A stretch of 64,000 bases of DNA from Streptomyces koelreuteriae (GCF_018604545.1 NZ_CP075896.1:7130001-7194000), one strand, 5' to 3'. Counted from the stretch's first letter, positions 1 through 9,994 are shown. Made by a program: numbers and translations. The notes: a model not told the origin generated them from the letters alone.

Positions 1-224
1 GGGTCGACATCCTGCGGCGCATAGGCCTCGACGTGCCGGAAGGCCCGTACGAGACGGTCGCGGGCCTGATCGCCGATCTGCTGGGCCGTATCCCGGCCGT
101 CGGCGACAGCGCGGAACTGCCCGGCTGGCGGCTGTCGGTGCGCCAGGTCGGCCACTACCGCGCGGAGCGGGTCCGGCTCGTGCGGACGGCCCCGGTGGCA
201 GCCCTGGTGGAGGCCGTCCGATGA
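1..224 (+). CDS. CBS/CorC_HlyC-type membrane protein, C-terminal end (partial)
   Basis: The 5' end lies outside the window; the frame is open from base 3 and stops at 222-224. The visible ~73 residues (PGWRLSVRQVGHYRAERVRL and flanks) look like the CorC_HlyC, or transporter-associated, domain that ends hemolysin C/CorC-type DUF21-CBS membrane proteins, a family linked to divalent cation homeostasis. The stop overlaps the next start as ATGA (221-224), so the two are translationally coupled and form the usual tandem pair of paralogues. The N-terminal DUF21 and CBS domains cannot be checked here. Confidence 0.8.
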   Translation, partial: VDILRRIGLDVPEGPYETVAGLIADLLGRIPAVGDSAELPGWRLSVRQVGHYRAERVRLVRTAPVAALVEAVR

Positions 225-1297
225 GCGTGCTCCAACTTCTCTTCGCCGCGCTGCTCGTGCTCGCCAACGGCTTCTTCGTCGGTGCCGAGTTCGCGCTGGT
301 CTCCGTACGCCGCAGCCAGATCGAACCGCTCGGCACCGCACGTGCCCGGCAGGTCCTCTACGGCCTGGAGCGGCTGCCCCAGATGATGGCGGCGGCCCAG
401 TTCGGCATCACGATCTGCTCCCTCACCCTGGGCGCGGTCGCCGAGCCGACCGTCGCGCATCTGCTGGAGCCGGTCTTCGAGTGGGTGCACCTGCCGCACG
501 GCATGATCCACCCGCTGACCTACGTCATCGCCCTCGCCGCGGTGGTCTTCTTCCACCTCGTCATCGGCGAGATGGTCCCGAAGAACCTGGCGATGGCGGC
601 CCCCGAGAAGGCCGCGCTGTGGCTCAGCCCCGGCCTGGTCTGGTTCGCCCGCTTCTGCAAGCCGATCACCGCCGCTCTCGGCGCGGTCTCGCAGGGCATC
701 CTGCGGCTCTTCCACGTCGAGCCCAAGGACGAGGTCGAGGCCGTCTTCACCAGTGAGCAGCTCAACCGGCTGGTGGAGGACGCCGGCCAGGCGGGCCTGC
801 TCGACCCCGAGGAGGCCGAACGCCTGGAGGACGCCCTGGAGCTGGGCTCGCGCCCGGTGACGGACGTCCTGCTGAAGCGCGAGTCCCTGGTGACGGTCAG
901 TCCGTCCGTCACCCCCGGGCGCATCGTCGAGCTCACGGCCCGGACCGGGTACTCACGGTTCCCGGTCGCTGCGGAGACCGGCGCGTTCATGGGCTATCTC
1001 CATGTGAAGGACGTCCTGGACCTGGAGCACTCCGACCGGGCCGTGCCGCAGCAGTTGTGGCGGCCCATGACGACCCTGCGGTCCGAGCTGCCGCTGGACG
1101 ACGCGCTGACGGTGATGCGTCGGGCCGCGACGCACCTGGCGCAGGTGGCCGACGGGTCGGGGAAGGTCCTGGGGCTTGTTGCCCTGGAGGACGTACTGGA
1201 GCTGCTGGTGGGGGAGGTGCGGGATCCCGCGCATCGCCAGGTGCGCGAGGTACGGCTGACCGAGCCGAGGTCCGGCGAGGAAGTGCTGGCGACGTAG
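221..1297 (+). CDS. Hemolysin-family DUF21/CBS domain membrane protein
   Basis: This 358-aa integral membrane protein opens with a hydrophobic DUF21 segment (LLFAALLVLANGFFVGAEFA, then helices near residues 60-80, 100-125 and 135-155). The FVGAEFALVSVRRSQ and GEMVPKNLA motifs are typical of CorC/HlyC-type proteins. Two CBS repeats follow at about 205-325. It ends soon after the second CBS and so lacks the CorC_HlyC domain that its upstream neighbour has. Such tandem long/short pairs are common in actinobacteria. Members are implicated in Mg2+/Co2+ handling; the old hemolysin label should not be taken literally. It overlaps the upstream gene by ATGA. Confidence 0.9.
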   Translation: MSVLQLLFAALLVLANGFFVGAEFALVSVRRSQIEPLGTARARQVLYGLERLPQMMAAAQFGITICSLTLGAVAEPTVAHLLEPVFEWVHLPHGMIHPLTYVIALAAVVFFHLVIGEMVPKNLAMAAPEKAALWLSPGLVWFARFCKPITAALGAVSQGILRLFHVEPKDEVEAVFTSEQLNRLVEDAGQAGLLDPEEAERLEDALELGSRPVTDVLLKRESLVTVSPSVTPGRIVELTARTGYSRFPVAAETGAFMGYLHVKDVLDLEHSDRAVPQQLWRPMTTLRSELPLDDALTVMRRAATHLAQVADGSGKVLGLVALEDVLELLVGEVRDPAHRQVREVRLTEPRSGEEVLAT

Positions 1298-1319
1298 GCA
1301 GGCCGTCCCACGCCGCTTC

Positions 1320-3182
1320 TCACAGTCCGGGCGGAGCCTGCGGGCCCCGCCCGGACAGCACCTCTCCGTACGCCTGCATCAGATCCGGCAGCCGCAACGT
1401 CGCCAGATCCTCCCTGCCCAGCACCCCGGGATACACGGACAACCGCAGATCCCGGTACGCGCAGCTCTTCTCGTACAGCGTCCGCAGGAACCGCCCGTTG
1501 CCCAGTTCGTCGATCCACCCCTGGTCGACCACATGCCCGGCGATGGACCGCAGCTCGTCGAGGGCCTCCTCGTCCCACAGGTCGCCGTTCTCCGCGGCGA
1601 GCACCTTGCCGATCTCGGTGAGTTCGAGGGGACGGTAGGAGGGGAAGTCGACGCGGGAGGTGAAGCGGGAGGACAGCCCGGGGTTCGCGGCGAGCAGGCG
1701 GTCCATGCCCTCCGGGTAGCCGGCCAGGATCACCACGAGATGGTCGCGGTTGTCCTCGGCTCGCTTCAGCAGCACCTGGAGCGCCTCGTCGCCGTACGCG
1801 TCGCCCTTGCCGTAGCCCGAGTTGGACAGCGAGTACGCCTCGTCGACGAAGAGGACGCCGCCGAGGGCCGAGTCGATCAGCTCGTTGGCCTTCACCGCCG
1901 TCTGCCCGAGGTACTCGCCGACCAGGTCGGCCCGCTGGGCCTCCACGAGATGGTCGCCGCCGAGCAGCCCGAGGGCGTAGAAGACGCGGCCGAGGATCCG
2001 GGCGACCGTGGTCTTGCCGGTGCCGGAGGGGCCGGAGAAGACGAAATGCCGCTTCGGCGGCTGGACCGGCAGACCCTGACCGGCCCGCAGCCGGGCCATG
2101 TTCAGCTGCGCCGACAGGGCCTTGACCTGGCGCTTCACCGGCTCCAGACCCACCATGCGCTCCAGCTCGGCGAGGGCCTCCTCCAGTAAGGCCGGATCGG
2201 TGGGCCCGGCCGGAAGGGACGGTGCCGGGGAGAACTTCTCGCGCACGGCCGGGTCCGACACCGGCGGCAGGGGAGCGGAGGCAGGCGGCTCCAGGTCGGG
2301 CAGCCTGAGGTCACGGCCCTCGGTGCCGAAGAGCGGGTCGAATCCGTCCGGCCCGTCCACGGCGTCCTGGCCGAGGCCCGGCAGCGTGATCGCCGCGAGG
2401 TCGGTGGAGTCGTCGTACCCGTCGCCCTCGGCGATCGCGGCGAGCCGGGCCGAGGTGTCCATGAAGGCCGGGTCGACGCGGTGCACGGCCCGGTAGAGGG
2501 GGAGGGCCGCGGCGCTGCGGCCGGTGCCCTCGTGCGCCCGGGCCAGCCAGTAGCGCAGCTCCTTGCGCTGGGGCTGCTCGCTGCGGCAGCGCATCAGCGC
2601 GGCGGACAGCAGCGGTTCGGCCTGGCCGTACATCTCCAGACGGACCCGGGCCATGCCGCCGAAGAGCCCCGCCTCGATGCCGAGCATCGGGTCGTCGACG
2701 AGCGGGTCGGTGTGGCGGACCAGCTGCTCCCAGTCCTTGACCAGATAGGCGCGGCAGGCGTGCAGAAAGCGGACCTGGGCGTCGGTGTCCACCGGCGGCA
2801 GCCCGGCGAGGGCCCGGTCCAGCTCGGGGACATGGCGGCCGTCCAGCCAGTGCGAGGCGTGCGCGAGCAGCAGGTCGCGGGGGCTCTCCAGCACGGGCTG
2901 CACCCACCAGCCCAACCAGTACCAGGAGTTGAGGGTGCGGCGATAGCGGGAGCGCTGCTCCCCGAAGCGGTCCCGGTGCCGGAACATCCTGAGCAGCGCG
3001 GTCGTCGTGTCGACGCGCAGCGCGTGCAGCCCGAGCCAGCCGTCGGCCATTCCGGGGTCCATCGCCACGGCGGCGCGGAACTCCTCCTCCGCCTGCGGAT
3101 AGGCGCCCATGGTGTAGGCATCGACGCCTCGCAGCCAGGCGAGGTCGGCCGGGGCCTGCGGGCCCTGCGTGCCGAAGTCCAT
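1320..3182 (-). CDS. EccA-like TPR-AAA+ ATPase (CbxX/CfqX family) with a TTA codon
   Basis: This 620-aa cytosolic ATPase has an N-terminal TPR-like half (about residues 15-270, e.g. GAYPQAEEEFRAAVAMDP), a Pro-rich linker, and a C-terminal CbxX/CfqX AAA+ domain. Walker A is GPSGTGKTT with K390 and Walker B is LFVDEAY with D447-E448. The TPR plus CbxX AAA architecture and length match EccA of type VII (ESX) secretion, but no other ESX gene is in view, so a secretion role is inference. The ATG at 3182 was chosen because it follows a GGGGGA ribosome site and the similarity starts there; the frame remains open upstream. Codon 332 (2187-2189) is TTA, the only in-frame TTA I found in the window, which suggests dependence on bldA tRNA. 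Confidence 0.85.
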   Translation of the reverse strand: MDFGTQGPQAPADLAWLRGVDAYTMGAYPQAEEEFRAAVAMDPGMADGWLGLHALRVDTTTALLRMFRHRDRFGEQRSRYRRTLNSWYWLGWWVQPVLESPRDLLLAHASHWLDGRHVPELDRALAGLPPVDTDAQVRFLHACRAYLVKDWEQLVRHTDPLVDDPMLGIEAGLFGGMARVRLEMYGQAEPLLSAALMRCRSEQPQRKELRYWLARAHEGTGRSAAALPLYRAVHRVDPAFMDTSARLAAIAEGDGYDDSTDLAAITLPGLGQDAVDGPDGFDPLFGTEGRDLRLPDLEPPASAPLPPVSDPAVREKFSPAPSLPAGPTDPALLEEALAELERMVGLEPVKRQVKALSAQLNMARLRAGQGLPVQPPKRHFVFSGPSGTGKTTVARILGRVFYALGLLGGDHLVEAQRADLVGEYLGQTAVKANELIDSALGGVLFVDEAYSLSNSGYGKGDAYGDEALQVLLKRAEDNRDHLVVILAGYPEGMDRLLAANPGLSSRFTSRVDFPSYRPLELTEIGKVLAAENGDLWDEEALDELRSIAGHVVDQGWIDELGNGRFLRTLYEKSCAYRDLRLSVYPGVLGREDLATLRLPDLMQAYGEVLSGRGPQAPPGL

Positions 3183-3463
3183 CACGTCCCCCACGAACCG
3201 TGCCCCCGTCGGTATGCCAACGAGCCGTCCCCCCAGCCGGCTGCCCTGCTCGAACCGCTGTGCCACGGACCGGAGTTGCGCGGTGCGCGGAGCCACCGTC
3301 CGTAGGTCGCGACGAGGGCATCGTACCTTCGGGGACGGCGCCCTCGAAGAGTGCCGCACGGGCCGTTCGCCGAGGTGGGAGCGGACGTGGCCCACCCACG
3401 CACGGTGACCGAGTGTGAGCGTTCGGCGCCTCGCGAGGGCCGGAAAAACGGAAGAAGACAGAA

Positions 3464-3501
3464 CGAAGCCCCCGATCACGGGGGAACAACCGGGGGCTTC
3501 G
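3464..3501 (-). terminator. Intrinsic terminator downstream of the P-loop kinase gene
   Basis: An 11-bp inverted repeat (CGAAGCCCCCG, 3464-3474, and CGGGGGCTTCG, 3491-3501) encloses a 16-nt loop. On the minus strand it is followed by T-rich sequence. It lies in the ~430-bp gap between the kinase stop (3616) and the EccA-like start (3182), so it could end the kinase transcript or act as an attenuator ahead of the ATPase gene. I found nothing else definite in this gap. Confidence 0.65.
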
Positions 3502-3615
3502 CGTCTGTGGGCGGCTCCGAATGGCCGCACATTGAGAACGTAAGTCCTGTACGGCCCACCGGTCAAGCCGAGTTGAAGCACTCCGGCAAGTTGCACCGCA
3601 AGCGCCTTCACAAGT

Positions 3616-4272
3616 TCAGCACACTGCTGGCGGCCCGTCACCGTGCGTGAGGAACTGGTCCGGTCCAGTGGTCCCAGCGGGCCCCTGGAACACCTCGTAC
3701 CCCTTCTCTCCCTGCCGTACCAGGAGATCGGCGAAGGGCCGCGAGGGATCGTCGGCGAAATGGCGGCGCTCCGCCGGGACCCATCCGTCCCAGAACTCCC
3801 GCTGTTCCTCCCCGTCCCGCGACCGCCCCCGGGCCCAGGCCTCCTCGCGCGGCAGTTCCATCCACAGCAGCAGGGCCAGATGCGGCCGCAGCGCCCGGCG
3901 TCCCGCGCCGACGCCCTCGACGAGGATCACCGGTGCGGGCGGCAGGGGGAGCGGTGGGCCGAAGCGGCGGGCCCGCCAGTCGTAGGGGGCGTAGTGCGCG
4001 GTCCGGCCGTCGGTCAGCGGTTCGATCACCTGGTCCAGCAGCCGTCCGGTCCAGTCGAACAGTTCGTCGTGGCTGGCGATGTCGTCGAGGCGCAGCACCG
4101 GCGCGCCGTCGAGCGCCCCGGCCAACTGCTCGGCGAACGTGCTCTTCCCGGATCCGGCGTGGCCGTCGACGCCGACGAGACGGACCGGGCCGCAGGAGGG
4201 GGAGAGGCGGCGGATCCGGGAGGCCAGGTCGCGGACGGCGGGTCCCGGTGCGGGGCGGAAGGACGGATTCAT
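3616..4272 (-). CDS. Uridine/cytidine kinase-like P-loop kinase
   Basis: This ~218-aa protein has the P-loop GHAGSGKST near residue 40 and resembles the uridine kinase/(d)CMP kinase-like P-loop group. Also visible are PVLRLDD (substrate-site Asp), an APYDW motif like the YDH/YDW of uridine kinases, and VILVEGVGA. The substrate is not proven. The start is uncertain: ATG at 4272 (MNPSFRP) is preferred, while a GTG at 4314 in the same frame would add 14 residues, and neither has a strong ribosome site. The gene is divergent from the exported peptidase at 4469. Confidence 0.75.
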   Translation of the reverse strand: MNPSFRPAPGPAVRDLASRIRRLSPSCGPVRLVGVDGHAGSGKSTFAEQLAGALDGAPVLRLDDIASHDELFDWTGRLLDQVIEPLTDGRTAHYAPYDWRARRFGPPLPLPPAPVILVEGVGAGRRALRPHLALLLWMELPREEAWARGRSRDGEEQREFWDGWVPAERRHFADDPSRPFADLLVRQGEKGYEVFQGPAGTTGPDQFLTHGDGPPAVC

Positions 4273-4468
4273 CTCGCGCAGCACTCTAACGAGGGTGCGA
4301 TCGGCTCCTGCCACTGGTCGACGCCAATATTGGTGGGCGTGGCGCGGGTCGAAGTGCTGGCAGGACCTGGCGGGCTGTGCTCATATGTGGCGCACACGCA
4401 TGTGCGACCGAGTGTTGCAACGGACCTGCCCCGCCCCTGCCCGACTCCGACATCCGGGGGTCCCCGCC

Positions 4469-5848
4469 ATGAGCAGAGCCGAACAGCTGTCCCGCAGAAC
4501 CGTCCTGGCCGCCGCGGTCGCCGCCGCCGTCACCGCGAGCACGGGTCCGGCGGCCGCCGACACCGAGATCTCCATGACGACCGACAGCCCAAGCCCCGCC
4601 CGGGCGGTCCCGGCCCGCACCGTGGACAACCGTGCCTGGGTCTCCTACGGCGACTGGGGCGGCGGCACCGCCCGGGGTACCCGTGCCGTCGCGGGCAACC
4701 GCCCAGGCCTGGCGATCGCGAAGCCCGCCGGAACCGCCGACTACAAGGATCCGCACACCGGCACCACCGCCTCCTGGGAGTACGGCACCTGGACGTCCTC
4801 CGTCCACCGCCTCGCCGTCCCCGCGACGGAGGCGATCGTCTCCTGGAACGCGCGCACCCCGGCCGGCACCTGGATCCAGGCCGAGCTCAAGGCCACCTAC
4901 ACCGACGGCACCAGCAGCCCCTGGTACGTGATGGGCCGCTGGGCGTCCGGCGACCAGGACATCAAACGCACCTCGGTCGACGACCAGAGCGACGGCAAGA
5001 GCACCGTCTGGACGGACACGCTGGCCGTCGACGACCCGGCGACCGGCCTGCGCCTGGCCTCCTGCCGCCTGCGGCTGACCCTGTACCGCAAGCCCGGCGG
5101 CAAGGCCACGCCCACCGTGTGGCGGCTCGGCGTGATGGGTTCCGACGTCCCCGACCGGTTCACCGTCCCGGCGTCCGCGCCCGGCCTCGCGAAGGAACTG
5201 TCCGTCCCGCGGTATTCGCAGGAGATCCACAAGGGGCGCTACCCCGAGTACGACAACGGCGGCGAGGCCTGGTGCAGCCCGACCTCCTCCCAGATGATCA
5301 TCGAGTACTGGGGCGGCCGGCTCACCCCGAAGCAGCTCGCCTGGGTGGACCCCTCGTTCACCGACCCGCAGGTGTGCCACGCGGCCCGCTACACCTACGA
5401 CCACCAGTACGGAGGCTGCGGCAACTGGCCCTTCAACGCCGCCTACGCGGCCACCTTCAAGGACCTCCAGGGCGTGGTCACCCGGCTCGGCTCGCTCACC
5501 GACCTGGAGACGCTGATCGCGGCGGGCATCCCGGCCATAACGTCCCAGTCCTTCCTGAAGGAGGAGCTGACCGGCGCCGGATACGGCACCGCCGGGCACC
5601 TGATGACCGTCATCGGCTTCACGGCCGGCGGCGATGTCATCGCGAACGACCCCGCCTCGGCGAGCAACGACGCCGTGCGGCGCGTCTACCGGCGGCGCGA
5701 GTGGGAGAACATCTGGCTGCGGACCAAGCGGTACAACGCCTCCGGCAAGGTCGTCTCCGGCACCGGCGGCGTCTGCTACCTGTACTTCCCGGCGCGCCCG
5801 ACCGCGGCCCAGCGCAAGGCGCTGACAGCCGTGGGCGTCCGCGTGTGA
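4469..5848 (+). CDS. Tat-exported C39-family peptidase-like protein
   Basis: This 459-aa protein begins with a twin-arginine signal (SRRTVLAAAVAAAV, Ala-rich h-region, likely cleavage near AAAD at about 30), so it is predicted to be exported folded. The second half is a peptidase C39-like domain (about 240-450): VPRYSQEIHKG, then GGEAWCSPTS with the candidate catalytic Cys, and GHLMTVIGF with the candidate His. The first half is a beta-rich exported region of unknown function. It stands alone, with a terminator hairpin downstream at 5889-5915. The ATG at 4469 was chosen because the signal peptide starts there. The substrate is unknown; family members cut peptides or bacteriocin leaders. Confidence 0.85.
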   Translation: MSRAEQLSRRTVLAAAVAAAVTASTGPAAADTEISMTTDSPSPARAVPARTVDNRAWVSYGDWGGGTARGTRAVAGNRPGLAIAKPAGTADYKDPHTGTTASWEYGTWTSSVHRLAVPATEAIVSWNARTPAGTWIQAELKATYTDGTSSPWYVMGRWASGDQDIKRTSVDDQSDGKSTVWTDTLAVDDPATGLRLASCRLRLTLYRKPGGKATPTVWRLGVMGSDVPDRFTVPASAPGLAKELSVPRYSQEIHKGRYPEYDNGGEAWCSPTSSQMIIEYWGGRLTPKQLAWVDPSFTDPQVCHAARYTYDHQYGGCGNWPFNAAYAATFKDLQGVVTRLGSLTDLETLIAAGIPAITSQSFLKEELTGAGYGTAGHLMTVIGFTAGGDVIANDPASASNDAVRRVYRRREWENIWLRTKRYNASGKVVSGTGGVCYLYFPARPTAAQRKALTAVGVRV

Positions 5849-5888
5849 CCGAGGTCTCGGCCACAAAAGCCGCTGAAGGTGGCAAGGT

Positions 5889-5915
5889 GGGCGGAACTTC
5901 GGGGGAAGTCCGCCC
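5889..5915 (+). terminator. Terminator hairpin after the C39 peptidase gene
   Basis: The GC-rich hairpin pairs GGGCGGAACTTC with GAAGTCCGCCC (one bulge) around a GGGG loop. It starts about 40 bp after the peptidase stop and ends 24 bp before the next start. There is no clear T-tract, as is usual in Streptomyces. Confidence 0.6.
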
Positions 5916-5939
5916 GCCCCACCGGATCAGCGAGAAGCC

Positions 5940-6092
5940 ATGACCGCACACTCAGCCACCGCCGCCGACGCCGCCACGCGCGTCCGCACGGGCGGCCCGA
6001 AGGGCGACGGCCCGAAGATCGCCGAGCATGTCATGGGCTGGACGCTCGTCGTGGTCGTCGCGATGCTCGTGACCCGGCTCGGGCTGCTCTGA
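5940..6092 (+). CDS. Small single-span membrane protein (50 aa)
   Basis: An ATG-initiated 50-codon frame encodes an Ala/Thr-rich basic N-terminus, a short linker (GPKGDGPKIAEHVMGW) and one transmembrane helix (TLVVVVAMLVTRLGLL) at the C-terminus. The clean hydrophobic end and streptomycete codon bias make it a likely real gene. It lies between the C39 peptidase and the TetR gene and points towards the latter. Function is unknown. Confidence 0.6.
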   Translation: MTAHSATAADAATRVRTGGPKGDGPKIAEHVMGWTLVVVVAMLVTRLGLL

Positions 6093-6153
6093 CCCCGGCC
6101 CGGACCGCTGTGACCTGACCCACGACCCGGCCCTGCGACCTGCCATACTGCGC

Positions 6154-6849
6154 ATGTCCCGCCTCGCCCGCCTGGAACCAGGGTCGAAAGTGAATATCAG
6201 TCAACAGCCTGCCGCGCGCCCCAGAGCCCGCGGCACCGAGCGCTCGCTGGCGCGCCGTGCCGAACTCATCGCCATCGGCCGGAGGTTGTTCGCCGACACG
6301 TCCTACGACGCCCTCTCGATGGACGACATCGCCCGGCAGGCGCACGTAGCCAAGGGGCTCATCTACTACTACTTCCAGTCCAAGCGGGGCTACTACCTGG
6401 CCATCATCCAGGACTCGGTCACCGACCTGGTCACCCTGGCGGCGAGCGGACTCGAACTGCCCCCGGTCGACCGTGTCCAGCGCACGATCGACAGCTATCT
6501 GCGCTACGCCGAGAGCCACCAGGCCGCCTACCGCACGATCGTCAGCGGCGGGGTCGGCTTCGACACCGAGGTGCACGCCATCCGGGACGGTGTGCGCGAG
6601 GCCATCGTTGCCACCATCGCCGAGGGCGCGTACGGCCGCCTGGACATCACCCCGCTGGCGCGGATGGGCCTGCTGGCCTGGGTGTGCGGTGTCGAGGGCG
6701 CCACCCTCGAATGGATCGACCGCCCCGAACTGCCCCGCGAGACCATGTGCGAGCTGCTGGTGAAGGGGCTCGGCGGCGCCCTGCGCGCGATCGAGGACCT
6801 GGACCCCGCCTATCCGGCCCCGCAGGAGGCCGCCCGCCAGGACGCGTGA
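6154..6849 (+). CDS. TetR-family transcriptional regulator
   Basis: This 231-aa one-component regulator has an N-terminal TetR helix-turn-helix at about residues 30-80 (RRLFADTSYDALSMDDIARQ, then AKGLIYYYFQSKRGYY) and a helical ligand domain of unknown specificity after it. The ATG at 6154 is used, but a GTG at 6190 in frame is an alternative: CATACT at 6144-6149 looks like a -10 box and would place the transcript start just after the ATG. It is convergent with the chitinase gene and shares its terminator. Its target is not evident; the 50-aa membrane gene upstream is a candidate. Confidence 0.88.
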   Translation: MSRLARLEPGSKVNISQQPAARPRARGTERSLARRAELIAIGRRLFADTSYDALSMDDIARQAHVAKGLIYYYFQSKRGYYLAIIQDSVTDLVTLAASGLELPPVDRVQRTIDSYLRYAESHQAAYRTIVSGGVGFDTEVHAIRDGVREAIVATIAEGAYGRLDITPLARMGLLAWVCGVEGATLEWIDRPELPRETMCELLVKGLGGALRAIEDLDPAYPAPQEAARQDA

Positions 6850-6895
6850 GCCGGGGGCGGCAGGGTCCGTCACGGTCCCTCCGCCCCCTGCTCAC
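6846..6895. terminator. Bidirectional terminator between tetR and chitinase genes
   Basis: An interrupted inverted repeat pairs GTGAG with CTCAC, GGGGGCGG with CCGCCCCC, and AGGG with CCCT. It spans the tetR stop codon and ends 7 bp before the end of the convergent chitinase gene at 6902, so it can serve both transcripts. Confidence 0.6.
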
Positions 6896-6901
6896 CCCGC
6901 C

Positions 6902-8155
<1,254 letters not shown>

Positions 8156-8224
8156 CCGGTGTCTCCTCGTGGGGAGAGGGAACGCGCGCCGATTGGCATG
8201 AACGCGATGAATCGGTGAAGCGAA

Positions 8225-8266
8225 ACGGTAGGAGGACTAGACCAGTTCGGTCAATGGTGCGGACCA
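8225..8266 (-). promoter_or_regulatory. Chitinase promoter with chi direct repeats / dre-like (DasR) site
   Basis: On the minus strand TTGACC (8249-8254) and TACCGT (8225-8230) are 18 bp apart. Two 12-bp elements, TGGTCCGCACCA (8255-8266) and TGGTCTAGTCCT (8233-8244), lie just upstream of the -35 and between the two boxes. They match the known streptomycete chi promoter repeat (TGGTCCAGACCT type). The inner one, read as ACTGGTCTAGTCCTC, also resembles the DasR dre site. The centres are 22 bp apart, about two helical turns. Confidence 0.75.
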
Positions 8267-8486
8267 ATTTGGATCCGGCGGACGTGCTCGGGTATTACCT
8301 GAAGTAAGCGGTCGTTAACTGGTGACTGCATGCCTCCGATCGGGCATACTCACTGCGCACAGCCGCTGGTCAGCAGCTTCCGAGACCCGGGACTGCAAGC
8401 ATCGGCCAGGCACCAGATCGACCCGGCGGCGCCGCCCCCACCCATGGGCCCGACCGCCAGTGCCCGACAGGGAGGAGAGCGTCGCC

Positions 8487-9659
8487 ATGCCCGACCGCGC
8501 CCCGCAGCCGGTGGACCGACAACTGCCCACGGAGGAGGCCCGGGAACTGATCTCGCTCGTCCGTGACATCGCGCGGCAGGAGATCACCCCGAAGGCGTCC
8601 GAGGAGGAGGACGCCAGCCGCTTCCCGCGTGAGCTGTTCACCCTGCTCTCGCACTCCGGCCTGCTCGGCCTGCCGTACGCGTCCGAGTACGGCGGCGGCG
8701 ACCAGCCGTACGAGGTCTATCTCCAGGCCCTCGAAGAGCTCGCGGCGGCCCGCCTCACGGTCGGTCTCGGGGTCAGCGTGCACTCCCTGTCCTCCTACGC
8801 GCTCGCCGCCTACGGCACCAAGGAGCAGCAGGTCGAGCACCTGCCCGGGATGCTCGCCGGCGGCCTGCTCGGCGCCTACTGCCTCTCCGAGCCGCAGTCC
8901 GGATCGGACGCGGCGGCCCTGCGCACCAAGGCCGTGCGGGACGGCGACGGCTGGGTGATCACCGGCACCAAGGCCTGGATCACCCACGGCGGGATCGCCG
9001 ACTTCTACACGGTCATGGCGCGCACCGGCGAGGACGGCCCGCGCGGGATCACCGCGTTCCTGGTCCCCGGCGACGCGCCGGGCGTGAGCGCGGCGGCGCC
9101 CGAGAAGAAGATGGGCATGAAGGGCTCGCCCACCGCCCAGGTCCACTTCGACGGCGTACGGATCTCCGACGACCGGCGCATCGGCGAGGAGGGGCAGGGC
9201 TTCGCGATCGCCCTGTCCGCGCTCGACTCGGGGCGGCTCGGCATCGCGGCGTGCGCGATCGGCGTGGCGCAGGCGGCGCTCGACGAGGCGCTGACGTACG
9301 CCGCCGAAAGGCGCCAGTTCGGGAAGGCGATCGCCGACTTCCAGGGGCTGCGCTTCATGCTCGCCGACATGGCGACGCAGATCGAGGCGGGCCGCGCGCT
9401 CTACCTCGCGGCGGCGCGGCTGCGTGACGCGGGCCGGCCGTTCGCCCGGCAGGCGGCCATGGCCAAGCTGCACTGCACCGACACCGCGATGCGGGTCACC
9501 ACCGACGCCGTGCAGATCCTCGGCGGCTACGGCTACACCGCGGACTTCGCGGTCGAGCGCTATATGCGCGAGGCCAAGGTGCTGCAGATCGTCGAGGGCA
9601 CCAACCAGATCCAGCGGATGGTCATCGCCCGCCATCTCGTGGGTCCAGAGGAACGCTGA
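8487..9659 (+). CDS. Acyl-CoA dehydrogenase
   Basis: This 390-aa FAD enzyme of the acyl-CoA dehydrogenase family catalyses alpha,beta-dehydrogenation of acyl-CoA thioesters with electrons passed to ETF. The family order is visible: N-terminal helical domain, AYCLSEPQSGSD flavin-binding motif near 120-135, TGTKAWITHGG, then the C-terminal helical domain with RRQFGKAIADFQ and the closing QILGGYGYT and IVEGTNQIQR motifs with the catalytic-loop Glu. The ATG at 8487 was chosen over an earlier in-frame start because GGAGGAGAG lies 7 bp upstream and the family similarity begins here. No other beta-oxidation gene is adjacent, so chain-length specificity is unknown. Confidence 0.93.
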   Translation: MPDRAPQPVDRQLPTEEARELISLVRDIARQEITPKASEEEDASRFPRELFTLLSHSGLLGLPYASEYGGGDQPYEVYLQALEELAAARLTVGLGVSVHSLSSYALAAYGTKEQQVEHLPGMLAGGLLGAYCLSEPQSGSDAAALRTKAVRDGDGWVITGTKAWITHGGIADFYTVMARTGEDGPRGITAFLVPGDAPGVSAAAPEKKMGMKGSPTAQVHFDGVRISDDRRIGEEGQGFAIALSALDSGRLGIAACAIGVAQAALDEALTYAAERRQFGKAIADFQGLRFMLADMATQIEAGRALYLAAARLRDAGRPFARQAAMAKLHCTDTAMRVTTDAVQILGGYGYTADFAVERYMREAKVLQIVEGTNQIQRMVIARHLVGPEER

Positions 9660-9870
9660 ACTGGTCGAGGCCCCGCCAGGGCGCCGCGAGCCGCATCCAC
9701 TCCGGGTCGTGGCGGCCCGGCAGGGTGCGGCCGCCCTCGGCCCAGGTCCGCATCAGGTCACGGTAGATGGGCGGGTCCTGGTAGCGCGGCGCGGTCGGCC
9801 GAACCGATTCTGCGGGTGCCGGGACGAAGAGGAGGCGCTGACGCCCGGTCGCTGAGGAGATGGGGGTCAT
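9622..9870 (-). CDS. Conserved small hypothetical protein (82 aa), tail overlaps acyl-CoA dehydrogenase
   Basis: This 82-aa frame starts MTPISSATGRQRLLFVPAPA, has good third-position G/C bias, and ends inside the 3' end of the convergent acyl-CoA dehydrogenase gene (38-bp antisense overlap). Composition is Pro/Arg-rich with conserved-looking Trp residues; there is no signal or membrane segment. I do not recognise a function. Coding status rests mainly on codon pattern and on filling an otherwise empty gap. Confidence 0.5.
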   Translation of the reverse strand: MTPISSATGRQRLLFVPAPAESVRPTAPRYQDPPIYRDLMRTWAEGGRTLPGRHDPEWMRLAAPWRGLDQFSVPLDPRDGGR

Positions 9871-9994
9871 ACCAGGGCAACGCGGCGGACGCCGGACAGG
9901 TCACCGGGTAGCGGAATCGGGCGTGCGTTCACGGGCGTCCGGCCCCGTGTCCCCTCCGGGGCGGGTACGGCGTGCCGCCTCACGTTCCGGACGC

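Noticed and set aside
3183..3641. A 153-codon N-terminal extension of the EccA-like ATPase
   Set aside because: It crosses a terminator-like hairpin and looks non-coding, while ATG 3182 has a ribosome site and family-consistent sequence after it.
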